Shown here: positions 39,155 through 47,368 of the stretch, in pieces
Layout of the letters: each line of letters begins with the position of its first letter
How positions within the stretch are numbered: the first letter of the stretch is position 1
Source of the DNA: Alistipes sp.
Lineage (GTDB): Bacteria; Bacteroidota; Bacteroidia; Bacteroidales; Rikenellaceae
NCBI GenBank assembly: GCA_022511345.1
Contig: JAFLRR010000010.1
Coordinates: 1-64,000 of the forward strand
Length of the DNA stretch: 64,000 nt
Direction of reading: 5' to 3'
Notes under the pieces: generated by a model
Told to the model about the DNA's origin: nothing
Database searches by the model: none
What the model saw: only the letters and a program-made list of their open reading frames with translations
Position numbers and translations under genes: made by a program

Positions 39155-39169
39155 AAAAAACTACCTTTG
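39139..39169 (+). promoter_or_regulatory. Promoter of the GH2-like gene, rlmH and the LuxR-type gene
   Basis: TTTG at 39139-39142, 19-base spacer, TACCTTTG at 39162-39169, with the ATG at 39200. It overlaps the asnS promoter. Confidence 0.85.
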
Positions 39170-39199
39170 TGAGGCACAAAGCACAACACTTTGCAATTT

Positions 39200-40522
39200 A
39201 TGAAACATCTGGCCGCAGCGCTTCTCTGCCTGCTTTTTCCGGCCCTCGGCCACGCCGCCGAACCAGGCCGCGTATTCAAAACCGAATATGTCGCATTCGA
39301 GACCCGCGAGGAGTCGCGAGCCCTCGACCGCGAATCGTGCGAGCGATACCTTCCATTCCTGCCGTCGGAGGTGCGCAACATCGGCGGAATGAGCGTCATC
39401 CGCGGCAAGATTCAGGTGCCTCACTCGTGGAGCGATTCTGATGTATTCCTACATCTCGAGAATGTCGGCACGGCCTACGACCTGGCCGTCAACGGCACCG
39501 CCGTGGCCCGTGTCGAGGATTCGCACACGCCGGCCGATTTTCTGATTTCGCCCTGCCTGAACGAGGGCTCGAACGATGTGGTCATCGTGCTGCGCAACAG
39601 CTCCGTGCCCCAGATTTTCGAGGGCGTAGGTCCCACGGCGCGTCAGTCGCTCGAGAACAGCTATGTCGTCAGCCGCCGCAAGGTCGGCATCCGCGACTTC
39701 GACGTCGAGCTGCGCCCCGACTCGCTCAAGCGTTTCGGCGTGTTGGACCTGAAGGTCCTCGTCGGCAACTCCTACAACTACGAGGAGCCCCTGACCATCG
39801 GCTTCGACATCTACTCGCCGCAGGGCAAGCTGCTGGATTACAGCGTCAAGGATGTGACAATCCCGGGCCGCTCGGTCGATACGGTGCGCTTCAGTCCCTA
39901 CATCTACCACACCTACGAGAACAAGTGGGGCGACGGCCGCGCGCCGCTCTATCAGCTCACTCTTTACATCAAGGTGGGCGGCATTCCTCGCGAGTACATA
40001 CCCTTGAAGATAGGCTTCGGCCATAGCGAGTTCGAAAATGGCCGCATAGTGCGCTTCGACCAGCCCGTCGACATCCGCGCCGCACGCTACAACGCCGCTG
40101 CCGACCGCCAGACCACGCGCCGCGAGATAGCCTCGCTCAAGTCACGCGGCTACAACACCCTGTGCCCCGACTATCCGCAGCCGGACTTCTTCTACGACCT
40201 CTGCGACGAGATCGGCATCTACGTCATCGACCGTGCTGCAATCAATGCTCCCTCGGCCGGCGACGACCGCACCCCGGGCGGCACTCCCTCTAACGACCCT
40301 GCGCTTGTGGGCGAGTACTTGAGTCGCGTGCAGTCCATGTATGCCCGTTCGCACAACCGCACCTGCGTCATAGCCTACGAGCTGGGAGGACCCTCGGGCA
40401 ACGGTTACAACATGTACAAAGCTTACCAGTGGCTCAAGTCGGTCGAAAAGTCGCGACCGGTGATATACTCAGGCGCCGACGGCGAGTGGAACACTGACAA
40501 TGTGAACTATACTGCGGAATAG
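39200..40522 (+). CDS. GH2-like secreted pseudoenzyme (catalytic residues lost)
   Basis: 440 residues with a signal peptide (L-G-H-A-A). The order resembles a shortened beta-galactosidase: a jelly-roll sugar-binding domain about 55-150 (D-L-A-V-N-G-T-A-V-A), an Ig-like domain about 160-275, and the first half of a TIM barrel from about 285. The barrel keeps the GH2 landmarks R-G-Y-N-T-L-C-P-D-Y-P and F-Y-D-L-C-D-E-I-G-I-Y-V-I-D, but the acid/base loop normally reading G-N-E-S-G-N-G is G-G-P-S-G-N-G near residue 395, and the chain ends before the nucleophile. It is probably a glycan-binding or scaffold protein, not a hydrolase. The TTG at 39191 is less likely as the start. Confidence 0.75.
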   Translation: MKHLAAALLCLLFPALGHAAEPGRVFKTEYVAFETREESRALDRESCERYLPFLPSEVRNIGGMSVIRGKIQVPHSWSDSDVFLHLENVGTAYDLAVNGTAVARVEDSHTPADFLISPCLNEGSNDVVIVLRNSSVPQIFEGVGPTARQSLENSYVVSRRKVGIRDFDVELRPDSLKRFGVLDLKVLVGNSYNYEEPLTIGFDIYSPQGKLLDYSVKDVTIPGRSVDTVRFSPYIYHTYENKWGDGRAPLYQLTLYIKVGGIPREYIPLKIGFGHSEFENGRIVRFDQPVDIRAARYNAAADRQTTRREIASLKSRGYNTLCPDYPQPDFFYDLCDEIGIYVIDRAAINAPSAGDDRTPGGTPSNDPALVGEYLSRVQSMYARSHNRTCVIAYELGGPSGNGYNMYKAYQWLKSVEKSRPVIYSGADGEWNTDNVNYTAE

Positions 40523-40543
40523 AACGTTTTCACTCTCCGGGCG

Positions 40544-41017
40544 ATGAACATCGAACTGATTGTAATCGGCAAGAACGACACGGCCGAAATCGAGGCTATG
40601 GTGGCCGAATATTCGCGTCGCATAAACCGCTATTGCAAGTTTGCCATGACCATCCTGCCCGACGTGCGCAACACGCGCGGCATGTCCGAGAATGTGCAGC
40701 GCACGGCCGAGGGAGAGTCGATACTCGCACATCTCTCTGCCGGCGACTTCGTGGCGCTGCTCGACGAGCGCGGCAAGGAGTTTCGCTCGACGGAGTTCGC
40801 CGAGTGGCTTCAGAAGCGGATGAACGGCGGCGTGAAGCGCCTTGTGCTGGTCGTTGGCGGCCCTTACGGATTCTCGCGCCAGGTCTACGACCGCGCCGAT
40901 GCTATGGTCTCGCTTTCGCGCATGACCTTTCCCCACGGATTGGTGCGCGCCGTGCTTGCCGAGCAGCTCTACCGCGCATTCACCATTCTCAACCACGAAC
41001 CATATCACCATGAATAG
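40544..41017 (+). CDS. rlmH: 23S rRNA (pseudouridine1915-N3)-methyltransferase
   Basis: 157 residues, the full length of this SPOUT enzyme. Knot motifs are V-L-V-V-G-G-P-Y-G-F near residue 104 and L-S-R-M-T-F-P-H-G-L-V-R near 125, which bind SAM. It methylates pseudouridine 1915 in helix 69 of 23S rRNA. It begins 21 bases after the GH2-like gene, and its last codons overlap the LuxR-type start at 41010. Confidence 0.96.
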   Translation: MNIELIVIGKNDTAEIEAMVAEYSRRINRYCKFAMTILPDVRNTRGMSENVQRTAEGESILAHLSAGDFVALLDERGKEFRSTEFAEWLQKRMNGGVKRLVLVVGGPYGFSRQVYDRADAMVSLSRMTFPHGLVRAVLAEQLYRAFTILNHEPYHHE

Positions 41018-41588
41018 TGCGCCCCGCATAGCCGTCATAGCGGTCAACACCCTGGCAGGCATAGGCCTGAGGTCGATACTCGAGAAGATTATCCCGATAG
41101 CCGAGGTGTGCGTCTTCCGCTCGTTCGACGAGTTCGCCGGGGCCGGCGACGACGATTTCGTCCACTACTTCATCGACTCGCAAACCTTCATCGAGCATGC
41201 CGCCGAGTTCGCCGGCCGGCGCACCATACTGCTCACAGCCTCGCCGTCGTTCACCGCGGCGGGGTGCATGCCGTCGTTATGCATCGCCAACGACGAGGAG
41301 CACATCGTGCGCGACATCTTGCGGCTGCACCGCATGGCCCACGGTGCGTGTCCGACCCATCATGCGCAGCCGGCAGAGACGACAGACCTCTCGCCGCGCG
41401 AGCGAGAGGTGCTGGTAATGATAGCCAAAGGCCTTATGAACAAAGAGATTGCCGACCGTCTGGGAATAGGTCTGACGACGGTTATTTCACACCGCCGCAA
41501 CCTCTCCTCCAAGCTCGGCATAAAGAGCGTGTCGGGACTGACTATCTACGCCGTGATGCGCGGATACGTCGATGCCGACGACATCTGA
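41010..41588 (+). CDS. LuxR-type response regulator with degenerate receiver
   Basis: 192 residues from the ATG at 41010, overlapping the rlmH stop. Residues 1-120 look like a receiver fold, but the first strand (I-A-V-I-A-V-N-T) lacks the acidic pair that binds Mg2+. An Asp at the end of the third strand (H-Y-F-I-D-S) may occupy the phospho-site. Residues about 128-190 are a clear LuxR/GerE helix-turn-helix (S-P-R-E-R-E-V-L-V-M-I-A-K-G, N-K-E-I-A-D-R-L, S-H-R-R-N-L). No histidine kinase is adjacent. The stop is one base from the stop of the convergent hydrolase gene, leaving no room for a terminator. Confidence 0.85.
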   Translation: MNSAPRIAVIAVNTLAGIGLRSILEKIIPIAEVCVFRSFDEFAGAGDDDFVHYFIDSQTFIEHAAEFAGRRTILLTASPSFTAAGCMPSLCIANDEEHIVRDILRLHRMAHGACPTHHAQPAETTDLSPREREVLVMIAKGLMNKEIADRLGIGLTTVISHRRNLSSKLGIKSVSGLTIYAVMRGYVDADDI

Positions 41589-41589
41589 T

Positions 41590-42330
41590 TTACTCCATCG
41601 GACGTATTCTCACCTCGGCGGCCTCCTGTGTCTTGCTGACCAGCAGGTCGAGGTCGGTTGTGCTATCCACCTGTCCGTAGTGGATGGGGTAGAATATTTT
41701 GGGCTTGATGGCATTCACCGCACGCGCAGCCTGCTCGACGGTCATCGTGTAGGGCTGGTTTACGGGTAGCATCAGAATGTCTATGTCCTTGAGTGCCAGC
41801 AGTTCAGGCGTATCTTCAGTATCTCCGGGGATGTAGATTTTCAATCCGCCTATGTCGAGCAGGTAGGCACAATCCTCGCGCTCGCGCGGGTGGAACTGCG
41901 TGTGCCCCTCCGAGATGTTGTAGGCCGGATATGCCTCGATGCGCAGTCCCGGCAGCGGCTCGGCTGTCATGCCGGGCGTCATGGTCACGCACTCGAAGTC
42001 GAAAGCCTCGGCGCTGGTGCGGTCGCACACTATGACCGACGAGCGCGCCGTGAGCGTATCTATGGCAGCACGGTCGAGGTGGTCGTAGTGCGAGTGGGTC
42101 ACCAGCACGGCATCGGCCTTGGGCAGGCGTCCGTAGTCGGCGTTGTCGGCCACGGGGTCGACATAGATATGTTTGCCTTGAAACTCCACGGCCAGCGAGG
42201 CATGGCCGAAGAAGCGGATGGTGACCTCGGTGCCGTCGGGAGCCGTGAACGTGTCGGCAGGGTAGACGGGAGTCTGCGGCTTGGCGCAGCCGAAAAGCGA
42301 AAGCAGGGACATAATGGCTAAAAATTTCAT
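41590..42330 (-). CDS. MBL-fold (UlaG-like) metal-dependent hydrolase, lipoprotein
   Basis: 246 residues from the ATG at 42330, with a lipoprotein signal ending L-F-G-C. It is a metallo-beta-lactamase fold: T-H-S-H-Y-D-H-L-D near residue 78 is the HxHxDH zinc motif, and I-P-G-D-T-E-D near 165 and Y-P-I-H-Y-G-Q near 220 supply the other ligands. UlaG-type members are lactonases or phosphodiesterases; the substrate is unknown. A TATATTTG -7-like box lies only four bases upstream of the ATG (42335-42342), which would give a near-leaderless message if used. Confidence 0.85.
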   Translation of the reverse strand: MKFLAIMSLLSLFGCAKPQTPVYPADTFTAPDGTEVTIRFFGHASLAVEFQGKHIYVDPVADNADYGRLPKADAVLVTHSHYDHLDRAAIDTLTARSSVIVCDRTSAEAFDFECVTMTPGMTAEPLPGLRIEAYPAYNISEGHTQFHPREREDCAYLLDIGGLKIYIPGDTEDTPELLALKDIDILMLPVNQPYTMTVEQAARAVNAIKPKIFYPIHYGQVDSTTDLDLLVSKTQEAAEVRIRPME

Positions 42331-42368
42331 AAGACAAATATACTGAAAAACTTTCGATATAAAAAAAA

Positions 42369-42393
42369 CAGCGCCCCGCATTGCGGAGCGCTG
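42369..42393 (-). terminator. Terminator of the rpsF-rpsR-rplI operon
   Basis: CAGCGC..CCGC-ATT-GCGG..GCGCTG hairpin with one internal mismatch, followed on the minus strand by a long T run (A tract at 42361-42368). It is 20 bases past the rplI stop. Confidence 0.85.
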
Positions 42394-42413
42394 CTCTTTC
42401 TGTTTTCGCCTGA

Positions 42414-42857
42414 TTACTCCTCGGCGGCAACTATCGAGAGCTTGATTGCAGCCTTCACCTCGCGGTGCAGCTTTGCAACGGCCTCGTACTCGCCTACGGT
42501 CTTGATGCCGTCGACGGTGATAACCTTGCGGTCGAGCTCTATACCCTTTGCTGCCAGAGCCTCGGCCACGTCAGCCGAAGTAACGGCACCGAAGATCTTG
42601 CCCTCCTCGGCCTTGACTGCGATGGTCAGCGGCAGGTTAGCCAGCTTCTCTGCCAGAGCCTGAGCGTCGGCCAGAATCTTGGCGTCCTTGTGGGCGCGCT
42701 GCTTGAGATTCTCAGCCAGCACCTTCTTGGCCGAAGCGGTAGCTGCCTTGGCATAACCCTGGGGGATAAGGTAGTTGTTCGCATAACCGGGACGAACGTT
42801 CACGATGTCGTTGGCGTAGCCCAGATTCTCGATATCTTTGATAAGAATTACTTCCAT
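42414..42857 (-). CDS. rplI: 50S ribosomal protein bL9
   Basis: 147 residues. N-terminal domain starts M-E-V-I-L-I-K-D-I-E-N-L-G and has the G-Y-A-N-N-Y-L-I-P signature near residue 25; a long connecting helix and the C-terminal rRNA-binding domain follow. Third gene of rpsF-rpsR-rplI, 22 bases after rpsR. Confidence 0.98.
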   Translation of the reverse strand: MEVILIKDIENLGYANDIVNVRPGYANNYLIPQGYAKAATASAKKVLAENLKQRAHKDAKILADAQALAEKLANLPLTIAVKAEEGKIFGAVTSADVAEALAAKGIELDRKVITVDGIKTVGEYEAVAKLHREVKAAIKLSIVAAEE

Positions 42858-42879
42858 GATCTTGTCCTCCTTGCTTTAA

Positions 42880-43167
42880 TTATTTCATGCAGTCGGTTAC
42901 GAAGGGCAGCAGAGCCAGGTGACGCGCACGCTTTACAGCCTGAGCCACCTTCTTCTGGAATTTCTGCGAGGTACCGGTCAGGCGGCGGGGCAGAATCTTG
43001 CCCTGCTCGTTGAGGAACTTCTTGAGGAACTCAGCGTCCTTGTAGTCTACATACTTGATGCCGAGCTTCTTGAAGCGGCAGTACTTCTTCTTCTTGACGT
43101 CGACCGATACGGGGTTGAGGTATCTGATTTCCGACTGAGCTGCCGGAGTTGCATTTTCCTGTGCCAT
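42880..43167 (-). CDS. rpsR: 30S ribosomal protein bS18
   Basis: 95 residues, with K-K-K-Y-C-R-F-K-K near residue 26, D-Y-K-D near 41 and L-P-R-R-L-T-G-T near 60, characteristic of S18. It pairs with bS6 in the 30S platform and is encoded just three bases after rpsF. Confidence 0.97.
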   Translation of the reverse strand: MAQENATPAAQSEIRYLNPVSVDVKKKKYCRFKKLGIKYVDYKDAEFLKKFLNEQGKILPRRLTGTSQKFQKKVAQAVKRARHLALLPFVTDCMK

Positions 43168-43170
43168 AGT

Positions 43171-43515
43171 CTACTCCTGTGTTTTGTTAGCGAGTTTAGC
43201 GCGACGCTTCTCCGAATATTCAACGGCGAACTTGTCCTGCTTGAAAGTTAAGAAACGGATGACGCGCTCGTCGCGGCGATACTGCGTCTCCAGAGTGTCG
43301 ATGAGCGAACCTTCGCCCGTGAATTCCGTGAAGAAGTAGAATCCGGTGGTCTTCTTCTGAATGGGGTAGGCGAGGCGGCGGAGGCCCCAGCTCTCGGCAT
43401 TCACAATTTGACCGCCGTTTTCGGAGATTACTCCGCGGAATTTGTCAGCCACCTCCTGTACCTGAGCATCGGACAGCACCGGCGTGACAATGAAAACGGT
43501 TTCGTAATTAGCCAT
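43171..43515 (-). CDS. rpsF: 30S ribosomal protein bS6
   Basis: 114 residues beginning [14 protein letters not shown] and including [10 protein letters not shown] near residue 43, the S6 ferredoxin-like fold. First gene of the rpsF-rpsR-rplI operon with a consensus promoter upstream. Confidence 0.97.
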   Translation of the reverse strand: MANYETVFIVTPVLSDAQVQEVADKFRGVISENGGQIVNAESWGLRRLAYPIQKKTTGFYFFTEFTGEGSLIDTLETQYRRDERVIRFLTFKQDKFAVEYSEKRRAKLANKTQE

Positions 43516-43565
43516 TTAGCTTTGAATTTTTAGATAAAACTTAATGTTTGCGCATTTTGCGCGTG

Positions 43566-43597
43566 CAAAGATAGTCAAATTAAATTCAAAATTCAAA
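43566..43597 (-). promoter_or_regulatory. Promoter of rpsF-rpsR-rplI
   Basis: On the minus strand TTTG (CAAA at 43594-43597), 20-base spacer, TATCTTTG (CAAAGATA at 43566-43573), about 50 bases before the rpsF ATG. The leader is AT-rich and could hold an S6:S18 feedback site, although none was identified. Confidence 0.85.
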
Positions 43598-43681
43598 ATT
43601 TTTCGCTCCCGAGTTGCACAAAACCTCGCTTCGTTCATGTTCGGCCGCCCGCGACATGGCGGACATCGCGCTTGTATGGAT

Positions 43682-44428
43682 TCAGAGGCTTGCGCGGCGG
43701 CGGAACTCGGCCACGGCCACGGCTGTAGCTACGGCCACGTTGAGCGACTCGCTGCCGCTGCGGTCGGCAGGATAGGAGGGGATGTAGAGGCGGTCGGTCA
43801 GAAGTTCGAGCGTCGACGGGCGCAGCCCCTTGCCCTCGTTGCCCATGACCAGCACGCCGTGGTCTGCCAGCTGGCCGGCATACATGTCGCGTCCGTCGAG
43901 TGTCATGCCGAATACCGGTTCGCCCAGCTCGCGCATGCGCACCAGAAAATCATCCAGGTCGGTATAGCTGACGCTCACCCGCAGCACGGCCCCCATGCTC
44001 GCCTGCACCACCTTGGGGTTGAAGCAGTCGGCCGTCGAGTGGCTGCAGACTATGTTCTCTATGCCGAACCAGTCGGCTATGCGGATTATGGTGCCGACAT
44101 TTCCCGGGTTCTGCACGTCGTCGAGCGCCAGCGTCAGACGTCCGCGCAGCTTGTCGGGCGAAGCCTCGCGATGGGGCTTGCAAACCACGGCCACGCACGA
44201 CGAGGGTGTCTTGAGGAGCGATATCCGCTCCATCTGCGACCTTGCCACGCGCTCGGCATCGGCATCGGCCAGTACATCGTCGGTGGCGAAGAGACGGTGA
44301 ATGCGCAGGTCGGACGAGAGGATTTCGGATATGAGCTTCTCGCCCTCGGCGACGAAGAGTCCCAGTTCGTCGCGCGTGCGTTTGTCCGCGAGCGAACGGA
44401 CGAGTCGTATGTCGGCTTTGGTTATCAT
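43682..44428 (-). CDS. TrmH/SpoU-family RNA 2'-O-methyltransferase
   Basis: 248 residues: an N-terminal substrate-binding domain (about 1-90, F-V-A-E-G-E-K-L near residue 25) and a SPOUT catalytic domain with D-D-V-Q-N-P-G-N-V-G-T-I-I-R near 103, V-M-G-N-E-G-K-G-L near 195 and I-P-S-Y with S-E-S-L-N-V-A-V near 225. It methylates a ribose in tRNA or rRNA, but the exact target cannot be told. It overlaps the rnz stop by four bases and is the last gene of the run that starts with the VWA gene. Confidence 0.93.
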   Translation of the reverse strand: MITKADIRLVRSLADKRTRDELGLFVAEGEKLISEILSSDLRIHRLFATDDVLADADAERVARSQMERISLLKTPSSCVAVVCKPHREASPDKLRGRLTLALDDVQNPGNVGTIIRIADWFGIENIVCSHSTADCFNPKVVQASMGAVLRVSVSYTDLDDFLVRMRELGEPVFGMTLDGRDMYAGQLADHGVLVMGNEGKGLRPSTLELLTDRLYIPSYPADRSGSESLNVAVATAVAVAEFRRRASL

Positions 44429-45348
44429 CTCTGTTTGTCGATTGTGAATGTCTCGCCCTCAGCGGCCTCGAATGTTGCGGGAAATATTTTGCGGGCCTCG
44501 TCGACAAGCACTCCGGCATCCTTGTATCGCGACGAGAAGTGCCCTATCAGAAGCCTGCCGGCTCCGGCCGTGACGGCGGCATCGGCGGCATCGGTCGATG
44601 CCGAATGCCCGCGCTCGCGGGCCAGACGGCGTTCGGCTGCGGCATATGTGGCCTCGTGGTACATCAAATCTACGCCCTGGCACAGCTTTGCGGCCTTGGT
44701 CGAGCGGGCCGTGTCGGAAATATAGGCATATGAGCGGGCGCGGTATGGCCGGTATGTGACATCGCCGGCGCGGAGCACTTCGCCCGAAGGGAGCGTTACA
44801 TCCTCGCCGCGCTTGAGGGCCCGAAGCTGGGCGATTGACAGTGGCAGATTCTCGATTTTCTCCTTCGAGAGGTTCAGCTGCGGCTCCTTCTCGCGGAAGA
44901 GAAATCCGGCCGTGGGTACGCGGTGCCGCAGGGGAATGCTCAATACCTCGAGGGTGCGGTTCTCGAAAATCGTCGTGCTGCATGTGGTGTCTATGCGGTG
45001 CCACTCGACGGCGTAGGGCAGTTCGCTGTCGAAGTAGCGCATGTGACACTCCAGAATCTCGCCGAATGGCGCCGGAGCGTATACCGGCAGCGGCGTACGC
45101 CGGCCGTAGAGCCCCAGAGTCGATATGAGCGGGAAGAGCCCCATGACGTGGTCGCCGTGCAGGTGCGAGATGAACACGGCACGCAGTCGCAGCGGGTTGA
45201 ATCCGCAGCGGAACAGCCGTCGCTGCACGCCCTCGCCGGCATCGACGAGGTAGTACTGCTCCTCGATGTTGACAAGCTGCGCCGACGGATGTCTGTCGAC
45301 TGTCGGCTTGGCCGAAGCCGAGCCGAGTATGGTGACCGCGAAACTCAT
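44425..45348 (-). CDS. rnz: Ribonuclease Z
   Basis: 307 residues of the metallo-beta-lactamase fold. Zinc ligands appear in S-H-L-H-G-D-H (His62, His64, Asp66, His67), and the late G-H-F-S-S-R-Y motif near residue 268 is typical of tRNase Z. It cuts the 3' trailer of tRNA precursors, needed here because the tRNA-His seen in this window lacks an encoded CCA. It lies 73 bases after trxB. Confidence 0.95.
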   Translation of the reverse strand: MSFAVTILGSASAKPTVDRHPSAQLVNIEEQYYLVDAGEGVQRRLFRCGFNPLRLRAVFISHLHGDHVMGLFPLISTLGLYGRRTPLPVYAPAPFGEILECHMRYFDSELPYAVEWHRIDTTCSTTIFENRTLEVLSIPLRHRVPTAGFLFREKEPQLNLSKEKIENLPLSIAQLRALKRGEDVTLPSGEVLRAGDVTYRPYRARSYAYISDTARSTKAAKLCQGVDLMYHEATYAAAERRLARERGHSASTDAADAAVTAGAGRLLIGHFSSRYKDAGVLVDEARKIFPATFEAAEGETFTIDKQR

Positions 45349-45421
45349 GCGGCAATCGCTGTTTGCTTTAACTATAAATATATGTCTCTCCTCAAGCCGT
45401 GTGCGGCCCTTCGGAGGGCTG

Positions 45422-46342
45422 TTATTTCAGCAGGAACCGTTCGCAGTCGAGTGCGGCTATGCAGCCCGAGCCGGCAGCCGTTACGGCCTGGCGGTAGTGG
45501 GGGTCTTTGACGTCGCCGGCGGCGAATACTCCCTCGACCGATGTGCGCGAGGTTCCGGGCTCGACCTTTATGTAGCCCTCGTCGTCGAGCTCCATCTGAC
45601 CCTTGAAGAGCTCGGTGTTGGGGTGGTGTCCTATGGCCAGGAAGAATCCTGCGATGTCGATTTTCGTCTCCGTGCCGTCGGTTTTGCGCAGCAGGGCGCC
45701 GGTTACACCTTCCTCGTCGCCGAGAACCTCGACGGTGTTGTGCTCGAACAGAATCTCGATGTTGGGCGTGTCGAATACGCGGCGCTGCATGGCCTGCGAT
45801 GCACGCAGGAAGGGCTTGCGCACTACCATGTAGACCTTGCGGCAGAGCGAGGCTAAGTAGAGCGCCTCCTCGCAGGCCGTGTCGCCTCCGCCCACTACTG
45901 CCACGTCGCGCTTGCGGTAGAAGAAACCGTCGCATGTGGCGCAGGCGCTCACGCCGGCACCGCGGAAGCGCGTCTCGGACTCCAGACCGAGGTATTTTGC
46001 CGAGGCACCCGTGGCCACTATGACGCTCTCGGCCTCGATTGTGTGCTCGGCGTCCACCACCGCGCGGAACGGACGCGACGAGAGGTCTATTTCGGTGACT
46101 ATTCCCGAGCGTATGTCGGTTCCGAATCGCAGAGCCTGGGCACGCAGCTCGGCCATCATCTGCGGACCGTCGACTCCCTCGGGGTAGCCGGGGAAGTTGT
46201 CGATGCGGGTGGTTGTGGTGAGCTGTCCTCCGGGCTCGATGCCCTCGTAGAGTACGGGCGCGAGGTTCGCGCGCGAAGCGTATACCGCTGCGGTGTATCC
46301 TGCCGGGCCGCTGCCGATGATAAGTACCTTGACGTGTTCCAT
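45422..46342 (-). CDS. trxB: Thioredoxin-disulfide reductase
   Basis: 306 residues. FAD-binding G-S-G-P-A-G-Y-T-A at residues 10-18, the redox pair Cys134-Ala-Thr-Cys137 and NADPH-binding G-G-G-D-T-A near 152; the C-terminal A-A-G-D-V-K-D closes the FAD site. It transfers electrons from NADPH to thioredoxin. It begins three bases after the pseudokinase-WG gene, so it is probably co-transcribed with that pair. Confidence 0.97.
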   Translation of the reverse strand: MEHVKVLIIGSGPAGYTAAVYASRANLAPVLYEGIEPGGQLTTTTRIDNFPGYPEGVDGPQMMAELRAQALRFGTDIRSGIVTEIDLSSRPFRAVVDAEHTIEAESVIVATGASAKYLGLESETRFRGAGVSACATCDGFFYRKRDVAVVGGGDTACEEALYLASLCRKVYMVVRKPFLRASQAMQRRVFDTPNIEILFEHNTVEVLGDEEGVTGALLRKTDGTETKIDIAGFFLAIGHHPNTELFKGQMELDDEGYIKVEPGTSRTSVEGVFAAGDVKDPHYRQAVTAAGSGCIAALDCERFLLK

Positions 46343-46345
46343 TGT

Positions 46346-47368
46346 CTATAATTCGATTTTCTTGTTCAATTTCAGACTCAAAGCCTCGCACAGAGCCGCC
46401 ACGTCGGCATTGCGCAGACCTGTGGGCCGGCCCTCGTAGTCGAAAGCCGTCCATGTTCCTTGCAGACGGGCAAGGGTGATGCCGCAGTCGTCGCGATATT
46501 CGACATACTCGAACCGCGGCGATATGACATATCGGCCCGATTTGTCGATTAATCCCGCGCCCTCGTCCGTGCGCACCTCTGCGCGACCCTCGCGAAAGTC
46601 CGACGCCTCGCAGAAGCGGGGCTCGATGACTGTGCGGCCCGAGGGGTCGGCATAGCCGAACAAGCCGTTGCGGCTTATGAGTATCATCTGCTCGCACTCG
46701 CGGCTCTCGGGCCGGCATCCTTCGTCGAATCTGACGGCCGAATATTGCGCCGGCTCCGCATCGCACGCCGTCATCGGGTCGCTGCCGTTCTCGGGCAGCT
46801 CCGAAATCAGCCTTCGCAGGCTGTCGAAGGCTTCGGCGTCGGCCGTCGTCGCTGCGCCGAATGAGGCCATATGGTAGCGCAGGGCAACGAGACGCTCGTC
46901 GGGAGTGACTATTATGTTGGTCGGTTTGAGATTGTTGTGCGAGAATCCCGCCGCTGCGAACTCGCGCTGCATATCATCCGTCTCGGCCAGCAGCCGCTGC
47001 CGCGAGTCGATGCCGGACAGCGATGCGAGCGGAATGCCCGCAGGCAGCCTGTGCATGAGTATGTCGCACAGCCGGTTGCGGCCCGACGAGTCGGTGTATC
47101 GCAGCTCGGAGCGGTAGAGCAGGTATTCGGTCATAAAACGCGAAGATGTGCCGCGCAGCCGTGCAGCGATGCGCTCCACAGCGTCGGCAGCACCTTCGGC
47201 GGCCGGCGTGCATAGCAGCCAACGGCTGCCGCGCCACCGCACGGCAAATTCTGTGAATAGTGTTGTGCGCATGGGCTGCAGGCCGAGGGGCTCGATGTCC
47301 TCCAGCCTCTCGAATGCCGTGTGCGGGTCGCCCAGCGAACGCAGTATGTCGCCTACCGATGGTATCAT
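46346..47368 (-). CDS. Pseudokinase-like protein with WG repeats
   Basis: 340 residues. Residues about 30-190 have a protein-kinase-like outline: the catalytic-loop equivalent H-N-N-L-K-P-T-N (144-151) sits where kinases have H-R-D-L-K-P-x-N, so the catalytic Asp is Asn146. The strand where V-A-I-K is expected reads R-W-L-L-C, and the D-F-G position reads L-R-Y-H-M. Residues about 227-320 are three WG-type repeats (N-G-L-F-G-Y-A-D-P-S-G, G-A-G-L-I-D-K-S-G-R-Y, G-T-W-T-A-F-D-Y-E-G). No signal peptide, so cytoplasmic. It overlaps the VWA gene by four bases. Best read as a scaffold or sensor partner of the VWA protein. Confidence 0.7.
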   Translation of the reverse strand: MIPSVGDILRSLGDPHTAFERLEDIEPLGLQPMRTTLFTEFAVRWRGSRWLLCTPAAEGAADAVERIAARLRGTSSRFMTEYLLYRSELRYTDSSGRNRLCDILMHRLPAGIPLASLSGIDSRQRLLAETDDMQREFAAAGFSHNNLKPTNIIVTPDERLVALRYHMASFGAATTADAEAFDSLRRLISELPENGSDPMTACDAEPAQYSAVRFDEGCRPESRECEQMILISRNGLFGYADPSGRTVIEPRFCEASDFREGRAEVRTDEGAGLIDKSGRYVISPRFEYVEYRDDCGITLARLQGTWTAFDYEGRPTGLRNADVAALCEALSLKLNKKIEL

